Source: Sinorhizobium fredii USDA 205 (GTDB lineage: Bacteria; Pseudomonadota; Alphaproteobacteria; Rhizobiales; Rhizobiaceae). From it: a DNA stretch of 64,000 nucleotides. The DNA lies in contig NZ_AUTC01000143.1 in assembly GCF_001461695.1 (NCBI RefSeq), positions 1 through 64,000 on the forward strand, in the 5' to 3' direction. Positions 26,208-35,392 of this stretch are shown here, piece after piece (the stretch's first letter is position 1; the number at the start of each line of letters is the position of its first letter). A model generated the notes under the pieces. The model searched no databases, was not told the origin of the DNA, and saw nothing but the letters and a program-made list of their open reading frames with translations. A program made the position numbers and the translations under genes.

Positions 26208-26258
26208 GGTGCACTGACATCGCAAGAATGCGACAGCGGCCGAAAGCGGGAGACGGCG
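26208..26258 (-). repeat. 51-bp dispersed repeat, copy B (inverted)
   Basis: Reverse complement of copy A at 8782-8832 with one mismatch. It lies between the oxidoreductase fragment and an SDR gene. As with copy A, it follows a decayed gene. Confidence 0.75.
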
Positions 26259-26318
26259 CATGTTCACCAGGAAAGCTAAATCCTTCACGTCTAGTTCACA
26301 GATGGAAGGAGAATGATC

Positions 26319-27131
26319 ATGAAAACCTGGTTCATCACCGGCGCCTCCCGCGGCTTTGGGGCAAGGCTCGCACATCTCGCGCTCCAACAGGGCGACAATG
26401 TCGTGGCCACTGCACGGAATGCCGCCAGTGTCACGGACAGGCTGGGCCAACATTCGAACCTGCTGGCGCTGCCGCTCGATGTCACCGACGAGGAGCAGGC
26501 CCGCGCGGCGGCGGCGCGCGCCGTGGAGCGTTTCGGCCGCATTGATGTGCTGCTGAACAATGCCGGCTTTGGCCTCCTCGGGGCTGTCGAGGAAGCCACG
26601 GCTGAGGAGGTCGAGCGCCTCTATCGCACGAATGTGTTCGGCCTGCACGGCGTCACCCGCGCGGTGCTGCCTTACATGCGTGCGCAACGCTCCGGACGCA
26701 TACTCAATATCTCTTCTATCGGCGGCTACCGCAGCGCGGCGGGCTTCGGCGTCTATTGCTCCACCAAATTCGCGGTAGAAGGACTCTCCGAGGCCCTTAA
26801 CCAGGAGCTCACGCCGCTTGGCATCCATGTCACCGTCGTCGAGCCAGGTTATTTCCGGACCGACTTCCTGGATTCGTCGTCTCTGTCGGTGAGCCCCACA
26901 CGCATTGAGGATTACAACAGCACGGCTGGCGCCACACGCAGCCGCGCAACCGACCTCAACCATAGCCAGCCCGGCGATCCAGCCAAGCTTGCCAGCGTGC
27001 TCGTCGCCTTTGCAGATGCGGTCAATCCGCCGGTGCGGCTGCCGCTGGGGAGCGATACTGTCGCTGCAATCGAAGCGAAGCATGCCGCCGACACAGCGAT
27101 CGTGGCAGAATGGCGGCAGGTCTCGCTGTGA
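26319..27131 (+). CDS. SDR oxidoreductase (paralogue of the 31634 gene)
   Basis: The 270-residue protein starts MKTWFITGASRGFGARLAHL and carries NNAGFGLLGAVEEAT, NISSIGGY and YCSTKFAVEGLSEAL, then VVEPGYFRTDFL. The start at 26319 has AAGGAG seven bases upstream, better placed than for the ATG at 26313. It resembles the SDR at 31634 along its whole length, indicating duplication or parallel acquisition. The AraC gene at 27365 is convergent. The substrate is unknown. Confidence 0.9.
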   Translation: MKTWFITGASRGFGARLAHLALQQGDNVVATARNAASVTDRLGQHSNLLALPLDVTDEEQARAAAARAVERFGRIDVLLNNAGFGLLGAVEEATAEEVERLYRTNVFGLHGVTRAVLPYMRAQRSGRILNISSIGGYRSAAGFGVYCSTKFAVEGLSEALNQELTPLGIHVTVVEPGYFRTDFLDSSSLSVSPTRIEDYNSTAGATRSRATDLNHSQPGDPAKLASVLVAFADAVNPPVRLPLGSDTVAAIEAKHAADTAIVAEWRQVSL

Positions 27132-27308
27132 CGGACTTTGCCCCGCCTGAGGCGGCGAACGCCTGAGATCGGGCGCGCCGGCGTACACCGCTATCGGCGC
27201 GCTTCATCTGTAAAGCGTGGCGACTCGGCACTTGAAGGTGCCAGGTGCTGTCACCGATCTCGGGTATCCTGAGCAACCGTTCGAACAACCTCGATGAGGA
27301 GCGCTCAA

Positions 27309-27368
27309 ATGTCCAAGACCAAGCCCTCGGGCAGCAAGCGTGGGCGGCCAAACAGGCGAGACCTCTAG
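27309..27368 (+). CDS. Possible 19-residue basic peptide or gene remnant
   Basis: An ATG with GAGGAG eight bases upstream opens a 19-codon frame, MSKTKPSGSKRGRPNRRDL, overlapping the AraC gene end on the other strand by 4 bp. The AT-hook-like KRGRP and the good ribosome site suggest the 5' stub of a longer gene, perhaps a transposase or DNA-binding protein. This is not certain. Confidence 0.25.
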   Translation: MSKTKPSGSKRGRPNRRDL

Positions 27369-28351
27369 GGGTGCCGCCCCTGCTTGAATGAGCTTAGGTC
27401 GCCAGCCCCATCCCCCAACAGCACTCTGCGATACTCAGTCGGCGTGGTGGCTGTGACCTTACGGAAGGCCGCAGCGAACGCCGAGGGCGTCTGGTAGCCG
27501 ACCGACAGGGCGATCTCCGTCACCGGCAGCTCCGGCATGGCCAGCAACTGCCGCGCCTGCGCAATCCGCAGATTGACCAGCCACTGGTGCGGCGTCTGTC
27601 CTGTGGCACGCCGGAAGGCGGTGCAGAAATGGAACCGGCTGAGATTGACCGTTGCCGCCAGTTCATCGAGCCCGATTTCCTCCTCAAGATGCTCGCGCAT
27701 ATAGGCGGTCACGCGTTTGACCTGCCAGTCCGCGAGCCCTCCGCGAGGTTCCTCGACCGTCAGCGCCCCAAAGGAGGAGTGTCCACGCACGAGTTGCAGG
27801 CACAGGAGGTCAATGGCCTGCTCCACGAACAACCGTGACGACGGGTCGTCCAGCCGCGCCTCGCGGCTCAGCAATTCGAGAATGCGCGCAGCCGAAGGGT
27901 CTTCGAAGCCGACGCGCCCGATCAACTCGACGCGTTTGCCGCCGGCGAGGAGATCAGCGCTCGCTTGGAGCCGCTCCTGAGGGAAATAGACGTGCGACAC
28001 CTCGATCGGCCCGGCAATATCCCAGCGACCGTCATGGCCTTCGGGAATGAGCGTGATCGTTCCGGGCCGTGTCCTTGAAATACGGCGCCTGCCACCGCAA
28101 CGCCAGGATATCTCCTGGTCGGCACCGTAATAGGTCATCACCACATGGCTCGACAGCCCTGGCAGCGAATCGTGCAGCGCGCCATGGCTCCAGCGCGTGG
28201 TCAGCCGGGTTTCACTTCGAAGCGCCTCGCCCGCCAGAGCGGGTGGACGGTCCAGGATCCTGGCAATGCTGTCGACGGCATCACCACCCAGGCCAATGGA
28301 AGCCTGATCGCGGGCATTTTCCGCAGCCGTTGCTCGCGTTGGAAATGTCAT
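27365..28351 (-). CDS. AraC-family transcriptional regulator
   Basis: The 328-residue protein has a cupin-like N-terminal effector domain and a C-terminal AraC double HTH (LDELAATVNLSRFHFCTAFRR, then VTEIALSVGYQTPSAFAAAF and TPTEYRR). The start at 28351 is preceded by GAGGGG. It is divergent from the SDR at 28502, with about 150 bp between them, so that SDR is the likely target. Confidence 0.9.
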   Translation of the reverse strand: MTFPTRATAAENARDQASIGLGGDAVDSIARILDRPPALAGEALRSETRLTTRWSHGALHDSLPGLSSHVVMTYYGADQEISWRCGGRRRISRTRPGTITLIPEGHDGRWDIAGPIEVSHVYFPQERLQASADLLAGGKRVELIGRVGFEDPSAARILELLSREARLDDPSSRLFVEQAIDLLCLQLVRGHSSFGALTVEEPRGGLADWQVKRVTAYMREHLEEEIGLDELAATVNLSRFHFCTAFRRATGQTPHQWLVNLRIAQARQLLAMPELPVTEIALSVGYQTPSAFAAAFRKVTATTPTEYRRVLLGDGAGDLSSFKQGRHP

Positions 28352-28441
28352 CAACCCCTCTCAGAGAGCCATAGCCGCAATCTACGAACATTCGTCGCAA
28401 CCGAGCGACGGCCCGACTTCCGCACAATACGTAATTCTTTT

Positions 28442-28475
28442 CCTCGACGGCAACATCGCCTCGACGGCAACATCG
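28442..28475 (+). repeat. Two tandem 17-bp units in the SDR leader
   Basis: The unit CCTCGACGGCAACATCG occurs twice without interruption, 26 bp ahead of the SDR start codon and between the divergent AraC and SDR genes. It could be a regulator half-site array or a slippage duplication. Confidence 0.6.
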
Positions 28476-28501
28476 CCTCACCGCAGAAAAGGAGACTGAT
28501 C

Positions 28502-29308
28502 ATGAGCAAGAAGACCATCCTCATCACCGGCGCCGGTTCGGGCTTCGGCAAGGGCGCCGCCATCGGCATGGCCAAGAACGGCCACGACATCATCGCGACC
28601 GTCCATGTCTCGTCGCAGGTTACGCCACTGCGCGAGGAGGTGAAGGCGCTGGGGCTCGACAATGTCCGCGTCGAACGGCTTGACCTGACCGACCCCTATG
28701 ATATCGCCCAGGCTCAGGCGTGGGACTTCGATGTCCTCTGGAACAACGCGGGCATGGGCGAAGCCGGCCCGGTCTGGGAAATCCCCATCGACCTCGTCCG
28801 CAAGAACTACGAAGTGAACGTCTTTCTGCCGCTCGTCCTCACGCAGGGCGTGCTGCGCCGCTGGGTGTCGGAAGGCAAGAAGGGCAAGGTGATCTTCACC
28901 TCGTCGATGGGCGGGCTGTTCACCCCGGCCAACTGGGGTACCTACGTTTCCACCAAGCACGCGCTGGAGTCGATCGCCGAGGCGCTGCAGCAGGAACTGG
29001 CCGCATACGGGATCAAGATCCAGACGATCAATCCGGGCGCCTACTACACCGGCTACAACGAAACGATGGCGGACAATCCGTTCCGTTGGCTCGACGACAG
29101 CAAGCACTTCACCAAGCGCGCCGACCTGCGCAAGGGCTTTGACGACTTCTTCGCCACGCCCGAGGGTCGGATGGACCCCGCCGAGATGATCGAGCGTATG
29201 ATCGAAATCGTCCCAGCCGACACCGGCAAATTCCGCAACGTCGTTCCGAAGAAGATCGAGGACATGCTGAAGGAACACCAACTCGCCGCCTGGGAAAATC
29301 AGATCTGA
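28502..29308 (+). CDS. SDR oxidoreductase
   Basis: The 268-residue protein starts MSKKTILITGAGSGFGKGAA and has WNNAGMGEAGPVWEIP, FTSSMGGLF and YVSTKHALESIAEALQ, giving a complete Ser-Tyr-Lys set. AAGGAG lies just upstream of the ATG. It resembles the SDR at 5167 (same GFGKG/GFGRG variation and similar C-terminus). It is probably controlled by the divergent AraC gene. Substrate unknown. Confidence 0.9.
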   Translation: MSKKTILITGAGSGFGKGAAIGMAKNGHDIIATVHVSSQVTPLREEVKALGLDNVRVERLDLTDPYDIAQAQAWDFDVLWNNAGMGEAGPVWEIPIDLVRKNYEVNVFLPLVLTQGVLRRWVSEGKKGKVIFTSSMGGLFTPANWGTYVSTKHALESIAEALQQELAAYGIKIQTINPGAYYTGYNETMADNPFRWLDDSKHFTKRADLRKGFDDFFATPEGRMDPAEMIERMIEIVPADTGKFRNVVPKKIEDMLKEHQLAAWENQI

Positions 29309-29350
29309 CGCCACCCCATCCGGCCGTGATGCGAACACCCCCCTGCCCCG

Positions 29351-30604
29351 TCACGTTACGGCCGGACCCTTCTCCGAGGAGCACTGACATGAGCTTAACT
29401 CAATCTTGGGGGCATAGAGTCGTCTCGGATTCCGCACTCCTTTGAGTTGGAAAGTGCCGACGTCGGCCAGGTACTCCGCATCTCTGTCAGCGAGCAGCGC
29501 ACGAAAGTTTTCCGACACCAGCAGCGATCGTCCCAAAGTTCTGCAACTCGCCGCGATCCGGCAAACTTCGTTCACTGCCGGGCCGATCACGGTAAAGTCC
29601 AGCCTTTCGTCGCTGCCGATGTTGCCGTAGAACACTTCGCCGAAGTGCAAGCCGAGATAGATTGACGTTGTGGCCAAGCCAAGACCGCAACGCCGTTCGT
29701 TGAGCAATGAGAGGTTCTCCGCAAGTCTGCGCCTCGCCTGAAGCGCAGCGTCCGCCGCTTCCTTGGCATCTGCCCGATTGAAGATGGCAAGAACGCCGTC
29801 GCCGATCAGCTTTAACACATCTCCCCCACAGTGGTGGATCCCCGAGATGGTTGCCTCGGCATAGTCGTTCAGCATGGCGATAAGCTCGCTGCTGTGCACC
29901 GTTTCGGACAGCGACGTGTAGTTTGCCATATCCGAGCACCAGAGCACCGTATGAATGCTCTCAACTCGGCCCCGTGCGATGCGGCCTTCCAGCACCCGCT
30001 TGCCGGCATCGTGCCCGAGGTAAACTTCAACAAGCGAATTCGCCACCTGACGAAGCGCCGCCGACTTGATGGCGAGCGTCAAGGCGGGCACGAGCCTGCG
30101 AAAGGCATCCAGATCCTCACGGCGAAAGCCGCCCGCCCTGTCCGTCGACCAACGGCAGTAGAGATTGTCCATCTCCCCGATCGCGTCCGTTCCACCCAGC
30201 GGGAGTATCTGGGCGAAATAGCCGGTGTGGCCTGCTTGCTTGAGTTCCGCGAGGACTGGGAACTGGTCCGGCACGTCGCCGCCCAAGGGCAGATGGAGCT
30301 CGGAAAGGCCATTCTCGAGCATGTGGTGGAAAGGGCTGCTGCGCCACTGCCGATCATTGTCTTCGGAATCGTCGCGAAGGAATTCCCGCTGCCGGGCGTC
30401 GAGGCTCTTGCTCGGTTCCCAATAGAATCCCTCCGATTCTCGGACCGGATGAAGAGTATCCAGGAAAATCGCCGCCTCGACGAGCTTGACGCCGAGCGCG
30501 CGCACGCGCTCGCAGAAGCCCGCGATCAGGTGGCCCTCGCTCGCGCCGCGAAGGCCCTCGTTGAGAAGCCAGTCGAGAATTCGCTCGGTCCTTTCGCTGG
30601 TCAT
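29351..30604 (-). CDS. Class III adenylate/guanylate cyclase with N-terminal sensor region
   Basis: The 417-residue soluble protein has an N-terminal region (about 1-200) of no named family and a C-terminal class III cyclase domain. First metal Asp in WCSDMANYTSLSE, second in GGDVLKLIGDGVLAIF, substrate and transition-state residues in IGSDERLDFTVIGPAVNEVCRI. All catalytic positions are present, so it should make cAMP or cGMP. The N-terminal region resembles that of the cyclase at 58619. The start at 30604 omits a 16-residue extension without support. Confidence 0.87.
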   Translation of the reverse strand: MTSERTERILDWLLNEGLRGASEGHLIAGFCERVRALGVKLVEAAIFLDTLHPVRESEGFYWEPSKSLDARQREFLRDDSEDNDRQWRSSPFHHMLENGLSELHLPLGGDVPDQFPVLAELKQAGHTGYFAQILPLGGTDAIGEMDNLYCRWSTDRAGGFRREDLDAFRRLVPALTLAIKSAALRQVANSLVEVYLGHDAGKRVLEGRIARGRVESIHTVLWCSDMANYTSLSETVHSSELIAMLNDYAEATISGIHHCGGDVLKLIGDGVLAIFNRADAKEAADAALQARRRLAENLSLLNERRCGLGLATTSIYLGLHFGEVFYGNIGSDERLDFTVIGPAVNEVCRIAASCRTLGRSLLVSENFRALLADRDAEYLADVGTFQLKGVRNPRRLYAPKIELSSCQCSSEKGPAVT

Positions 30605-30629
30605 CGCCTGCACTTTCCCAATCGTCCCC

Positions 30630-31427
30630 TCATGCCTTGATCGCGTCGACAAGGGCGCGAAAGCCGGCGGACATATGCCGCCGGCTCGGATAGTAGAGAT
30701 ATAGCGGTTCTTCCGGCTGGCACCAGTCGTCCAGCACCCGGATCAATTCACCGGAGGCAATGAACTTCTCGATACGGTTTTCCCAGACATAGGCCAGCGC
30801 GACGCCGCCGAGCGCGGCCTGGGTCATGAGCTCGTCGTCGTCGAGCGACAGCGGCCCGGTCGGCTGGAAGGTGATCGCTTGCCCGTCCCTCTCGAATTCC
30901 CATGGATAACGCGCGCCCGATGGAAACATGTTCTGGATGCAGAGGTGACGCTTGAGGTCGTGCGGCGTCAGCGGAACCGGCCGCCGCTCGAAATAGCCCG
31001 GCGAGCCGACGACCACCAGCCGCAGTCTCGGCTTTATACGCACGGCGATCATTCCCTCCGTCACGCGCTCGCCGAAGCGAATGCCGGCGTCGAACCCTTC
31101 CTGCACAATGTCGACGAGTCTGTCGGTCGCGCTGATCTCGAGCTCGAGATTGGGGTTCTTCTCCAGCAGCGGGCCGATGATTGCGCCGATGACGAACGGG
31201 GCGATCGAGTTCGGGACGTTCAGCTTCACCCTGCCGAAGGGCGTATGGCGAAAGCGGTTCAGCGCATCGAGCGCCGACGTGATCTCACCGAAGGCCGGGT
31301 CGAGGTGCGACTGCAGCAGCGCGCCCGCCTCGGTGAGCGAGACGCTGCGCGTAGTACGATTGAGAAGGCGAATGCCGATCCGCTCCTCGAGGTTGAGAAC
31401 GGCATGACTGATAGCGGACGCGGTCAC
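30630..31427 (-). CDS. LysR-family regulator with a disrupted or non-standard start
   Basis: From GTG 31427 the frame encodes 265 residues but begins inside the helix-turn-helix (TASAISHAVLNLEERIG). The frame continues upstream with the missing half, TELSELSAFAAVARHKSFRR, to about 31502, yet offers no ATG, GTG or TTG there. An ATG sits one frame off, so one extra base in ATGAATACG would explain it. The rest of the effector domain is intact. It is divergent from the SDR at 31634. Confidence 0.8.
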   Translation of the reverse strand: MTASAISHAVLNLEERIGIRLLNRTTRSVSLTEAGALLQSHLDPAFGEITSALDALNRFRHTPFGRVKLNVPNSIAPFVIGAIIGPLLEKNPNLELEISATDRLVDIVQEGFDAGIRFGERVTEGMIAVRIKPRLRLVVVGSPGYFERRPVPLTPHDLKRHLCIQNMFPSGARYPWEFERDGQAITFQPTGPLSLDDDELMTQAALGGVALAYVWENRIEKFIASGELIRVLDDWCQPEEPLYLYYPSRRHMSAGFRALVDAIKA

Positions 31428-31633
31428 GCCCCGCTCCTCACCCGCCCTGCGAAAGCTCTTGTGGCGGGCAACGGCCGCGAAAGCCGACAGCTCAGATAAC
31501 TCGGTCGCACGTATTCATGAGTCTCATTCAACATTGTCTCGCAAAAAACAAATCTTATACATCAGCGATTTTGGCGTCAAATTCCATGCCGTCAGCAGAG
31601 AGCTGAAGAACAGGACATCGGAAGGAGATCGTC

Positions 31634-32467
31634 ATGAAAGTCTGGTTTATCACCGGCGCATCCCGCGGTTTCGGAGCGCTGATCACCAAGGAAGCCCTGG
31701 CCGCTGGAGACGCAGTCGTCGCCACCGCGCGCAACCCCAAGGCCGTGACGGAAAAGATCGGCGAACACCCCAACCTGTTGGCGGTCCCCCTCGACGTCAC
31801 CAACGAAGACCAGGCAAGGGAAGCAGCCGCACTCGCGGTGGAGCGGTTCGGCCGCATCGACGTCCTCGCCAACAACGCGGGCTACGGCCTGTTGGGCGCA
31901 GTCGAGGAAGCAACGGCAAGCGAGATCGAGGCCCTCTATGCCACCAATGTCTTCGGGGTCCTGAAGGTTACGCGCGCCGTGTTGCCGCACATGCGCCGCC
32001 AGCGCTCGGGCCATATCCTGAACTTCTCGTCGATCGGCGGCTACTTCGGCTATCCGGGCTGGGGCGTCTATGGGTCGACGAAGTTCGCCGTCGAAGGCTT
32101 GTCGGAGTCGTTGGCAGCGGAGGTCGCTCCCTTCGGCATCAAGGTGACGATCATCGAGCCCGGCTTCTTCCGCACGGACTTCCTGCACGACAACTCGCTG
32201 GCGATCAGCCCGGCTTCCATCCCGGATTATGTCGGAACCCCGGCCGGGGACATGCGCCATTTCGCAGCCACTGCCAATCAGGCCCAGCCCGGTGACCCTG
32301 CAAAGCTGGCCAGGGGCATCCTGACCCTCGCCAATGCGGTCAATCCTCCTTTGCGCATGCCATTTGGCAGTGACACGGTTGCTAAGATCGAAGAACAGAA
32401 TGCAAGCGTTGCGGAGGAGCTGGCGAAATGGAGAGAGCTTGCTGTCTCCACGGACTTCGACGTCTGA
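31634..32467 (+). CDS. SDR oxidoreductase (paralogue of the 26319 gene)
   Basis: The 277-residue protein has MKVWFITGASRGFGALITKE, ANNAGYGLLGAVEEAT, NFSSIGGYFGY and YGSTKFAVEGLSESL. AAGGAG lies eight bases ahead of the ATG. It shares most motifs and its length with the SDR at 26319, including the IEPGFFRTDFL segment. The divergent LysR gene is the likely regulator. It probably reduces an aldehyde or ketone; the substrate is not known. Confidence 0.9.
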   Translation: MKVWFITGASRGFGALITKEALAAGDAVVATARNPKAVTEKIGEHPNLLAVPLDVTNEDQAREAAALAVERFGRIDVLANNAGYGLLGAVEEATASEIEALYATNVFGVLKVTRAVLPHMRRQRSGHILNFSSIGGYFGYPGWGVYGSTKFAVEGLSESLAAEVAPFGIKVTIIEPGFFRTDFLHDNSLAISPASIPDYVGTPAGDMRHFAATANQAQPGDPAKLARGILTLANAVNPPLRMPFGSDTVAKIEEQNASVAEELAKWRELAVSTDFDV

Positions 32468-32484
32468 TAGAACGGCGTCCCTCA

Positions 32485-32518
32485 AGTCACCCCGGTCGGC
32501 AGAGCCACGGGGGTGACT
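32485..32518. terminator. Hairpin after the SDR gene
   Basis: Perfect 9-bp stem AGTCACCCC/GGGGTGACT with a 16-nt loop, 18 bp after the SDR stop. There is no T-run, so it may be a factor-dependent or RNA-stabilising hairpin. Confidence 0.45.
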
Positions 32519-32765
32519 GACGTAATACATTGCATCCACACGCACGCTATTGATTGACGCCAGCACATGTTGGGCAGCCGCCGCATGCAGCTAAACGAGG
32601 GTTCGTTGAATGATCCGAGACGGCCCGCCTTTCAAGCGACTCGAACATCGCGCTGGGTTTTAGAGGCTATCGTCTTGACTCGATTGAAGCTCACACCTCC
32701 TATGGCCGCAGAGGACTGGGGTATAGGATGCGAACTGCACGCGTAATGTCGTTAACGCCGAACTT

Positions 32766-33464
32766 GTGGCCATGTGCGAAAGGGAGGAGCCGGAGCCGGA
32801 GCCCGAAGAAGGCTGGACCCCGCTGTCGGATCGGGATTACAGCGATTTGGCTGTCCGACTTTCCAATGACTGCGTTGACGGCGATCTTTGGATCTTTGCC
32901 TACGGTTCTCTGATCTGGAAGCCGGAATTTGAAATCGCCGATCGTTTGCGGGCGGCGGCCTTTGGATGGCATCGTTCCTTCTGCCTCGAACTACCCACCT
33001 GGAGAGGCACTCCAGAGCAACCCGGCCTGATGATGGCACTGGAGCGCGGAGGTCGATGCGACGGGTTCCTCTTCAAGGTTGCAGGAAACGACTGCAAAAG
33101 TACGATCGAACGACTCCTGCGGCGCGAGGTCTGGGACCAGGAAAGCATGTACACGACGCGCTGGATCAAGACCTTGACAGAGAGGGGGCCGATCAGGGCC
33201 TTGAGCTTCTGGGTCGGGCCTGTGGGAGAGGGAGTCGCACTTCGTCAACCACTTGAAAGGGTGGCATGGATATTGGCGAGAGCATGCGGCTATGCCGGAT
33301 CCTGTGCCGAATATCTATATAACACGGTATTTCATCTGGAGAATTTCGGAATACATGATAGCAAGCTTTGGCGGCTTCAACAGTTGGTCGCGAAAGAGAT
33401 CAGACTCCTTCATCAGCAACACGGTGCAGCGGATCGGGCGTCTCGACGAACCGTGATGGACTAA
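32766..33464 (+). CDS. chaC: ChaC-type gamma-glutamylcyclotransferase
   Basis: The 230-232-residue protein has the substrate loop FAYGSLIWKPEF and the segment RLLRREVWDQESMY, which contains the catalytic Glu of the ChaC group (family knowledge). ChaC cleaves glutathione to 5-oxoproline and Cys-Gly in the cytosol. The start is uncertain (GTG 32766 or ATG 32772) and no ribosome site is clear. It is convergent, with a 23-bp gap, to a Kef-type antiporter that in E. coli is controlled by glutathione. Confidence 0.85.
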   Translation: MAMCEREEPEPEPEEGWTPLSDRDYSDLAVRLSNDCVDGDLWIFAYGSLIWKPEFEIADRLRAAAFGWHRSFCLELPTWRGTPEQPGLMMALERGGRCDGFLFKVAGNDCKSTIERLLRREVWDQESMYTTRWIKTLTERGPIRALSFWVGPVGEGVALRQPLERVAWILARACGYAGSCAEYLYNTVFHLENFGIHDSKLWRLQQLVAKEIRLLHQQHGAADRASRRTVMD

Positions 33465-33487
33465 CACAGGATGGTTGTGAAGCCGCC

Positions 33488-35269
33488 TTACGCGTCCGGC
33501 GCGATTTCCGGCTGCTCGCGCTTGCCGCGGAACATCGGACGTCCTGCATAAAGGCCACCCGCAATTTCCAGTTGGAAACGCTGCTCGTCGCGATCGCGGA
33601 CATTACCCGCTATGGCGTCGATTTCATGCAGCTCCGCGCCTAGCGTTTCCAGCGCCTTTTGGCCGAGAAGCATTGCCGATTCGAATGTCTCGCGAATATG
33701 GAAATCGACACCCGCCTTGACGAGGTCGAGCGCATGACGGCGATCAGTTGCGCGCGCCAGAACCGGGACAAGGGGGAACTCCGCCTTCACTAGCTCAACG
33801 ATCTGCGTGGCGTCCTCAGCCCTGTCAACGCAGACCACGATCGCCTCGCTGCGCCCTGCGCCGGCTGCATGCAGTATATCGAGCCGCTTTCCGTCGCCAT
33901 AGTAGACCTCGAACTCGAACTCCCGTGCCGTATTGATCATCTCGACGTCGATGTCGATGATGGAAATGTCATGACCGTGATCGAGCAGGAGCTGGCTTAC
34001 AATCTGCCCCACCCTGCCGAAACCGATGATCAGGACGGTTCCCTTGAGGTTCTCCGGTCGCTGCACCCCTTCCAATGAAGCGGGGATCGACTTCTCCACG
34101 ACATTCAAGGCCGCGATAATCAACGGTGTCAACACCATCGAGATTATGATGATGGCCGTCAAAATAGCGCTCTGCTCGATGGTGATGATGCCGACGGAAA
34201 GTGCAGCCGTATAGAGTACAAAGGCAAACTCGCCGCCCTGCGCCATGAACACCGCCCGCTCGATCGCCTCCCAATGGGAGGACCTAAGCAGCCGTGCGAC
34301 GACGTAGATGACGAGCGACTTAACGATCATATAGGCCGCGACATAGAAGAGGATCGCCTGCCAATTGCGGACAACGACGCCAAGGTCGAGCGACATCCCT
34401 ACGGCGAGAAAGAACAGGCCGAGAAGGATGCCGCGAAACGGTTCGACATCTGCTTCCAATTGATGCCGGAACGTGGATTCGGACAAGAGTACGCCGGCGA
34501 GAAACGCGCCCATCGCCATCGACAGGCCGCCAAGTTGCATCACATAGGCGGATCCGATCACTACCAGCAGCGCTGCGGCCGTCATGACCTCGCGCGCCTG
34601 GGCGCTCGCGATTAGGCCGAATAGTGGGTTCAGGAGATAGCGTCCGGCCAGCACCAGACCGGCGATCGAAGCGACCCCGACGCCGATCGCTAACCAGTCG
34701 ATGCCCTGGCTCGCGAGCGCGCTGCCGGGAACGATTGGGGCAAGGAAGGCGACCAGGGCGAGCAAGGGCACGATCGACATGTCTTCCAGCAGGAGGATTG
34801 AGACGATCCGCTGCCCCTTCGGCGTCGAGATCTCGCCGCGCTCCTCAAGGAGCTGCATTACAATCGCGGTCGACGTTAGGACGAAACCCGCGCCCGCGAC
34901 GAATGAGGGCGCGACCGGAAAACCAGTGAACACGCCGATCGCCGTGAGACAGACGGCGCACAGCCCGACCTGGGCGGCTCCAAGGCCAAAGATCTCGCGC
35001 CGCAATCCCCACAGCCGCGAGGGTCTCATCTCCAGACCGATGATGAAGAGGAACATGACGACGCCGAGCTCGGCGACCTGAAGGATTGATGCCGGATCAT
35101 CGAGCAGTCTCAGTCCAAACGGGCCAATCACCACGCCACCGGCGAGATAACCCAGAACGGAGCCGAGCCCCAGGCGTTTGAACAAGGGAGCCGCGACGAT
35201 CGCTGCACCGAGGAGGCCGATCACAGGCAGTAGATCCATGCCGTGGGACTCTGAAGACACTTTATCCAC
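33488..35269 (-). CDS. Kef-type K+/H+ antiporter (CPA2)
   Basis: The 593-residue protein has an N-terminal CPA2 membrane domain (about 12 helices, LGYLAGGVVIGPFGLRLL, GFVLTSTAIVMQLLEERGE, MAQGGEFAFVLY) and a C-terminal RCK_N domain with GFGRVGQIVSQLLLDHG and a following ID-ID pattern. KefB/C export potassium and acidify the cytosol when glutathione adducts bind RCK_N. The full-length RCK_N agrees with ligand gating. The adjacent ChaC gene could tune glutathione. Confidence 0.92.
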   Translation of the reverse strand: MDKVSSESHGMDLLPVIGLLGAAIVAAPLFKRLGLGSVLGYLAGGVVIGPFGLRLLDDPASILQVAELGVVMFLFIIGLEMRPSRLWGLRREIFGLGAAQVGLCAVCLTAIGVFTGFPVAPSFVAGAGFVLTSTAIVMQLLEERGEISTPKGQRIVSILLLEDMSIVPLLALVAFLAPIVPGSALASQGIDWLAIGVGVASIAGLVLAGRYLLNPLFGLIASAQAREVMTAAALLVVIGSAYVMQLGGLSMAMGAFLAGVLLSESTFRHQLEADVEPFRGILLGLFFLAVGMSLDLGVVVRNWQAILFYVAAYMIVKSLVIYVVARLLRSSHWEAIERAVFMAQGGEFAFVLYTAALSVGIITIEQSAILTAIIIISMVLTPLIIAALNVVEKSIPASLEGVQRPENLKGTVLIIGFGRVGQIVSQLLLDHGHDISIIDIDVEMINTAREFEFEVYYGDGKRLDILHAAGAGRSEAIVVCVDRAEDATQIVELVKAEFPLVPVLARATDRRHALDLVKAGVDFHIRETFESAMLLGQKALETLGAELHEIDAIAGNVRDRDEQRFQLEIAGGLYAGRPMFRGKREQPEIAPDA

Positions 35270-35392
35270 TCCCCGCCCCGTCGCGGCTCCTAAGGCTGCG
35301 CTACCGAGATTTACCCTGCCTCACCATCGTGAATAATGAAACTGGCGGGTTCTTCTCGAAATGGTAATTGGCATCCCTGTGCCCTCAGCCCC

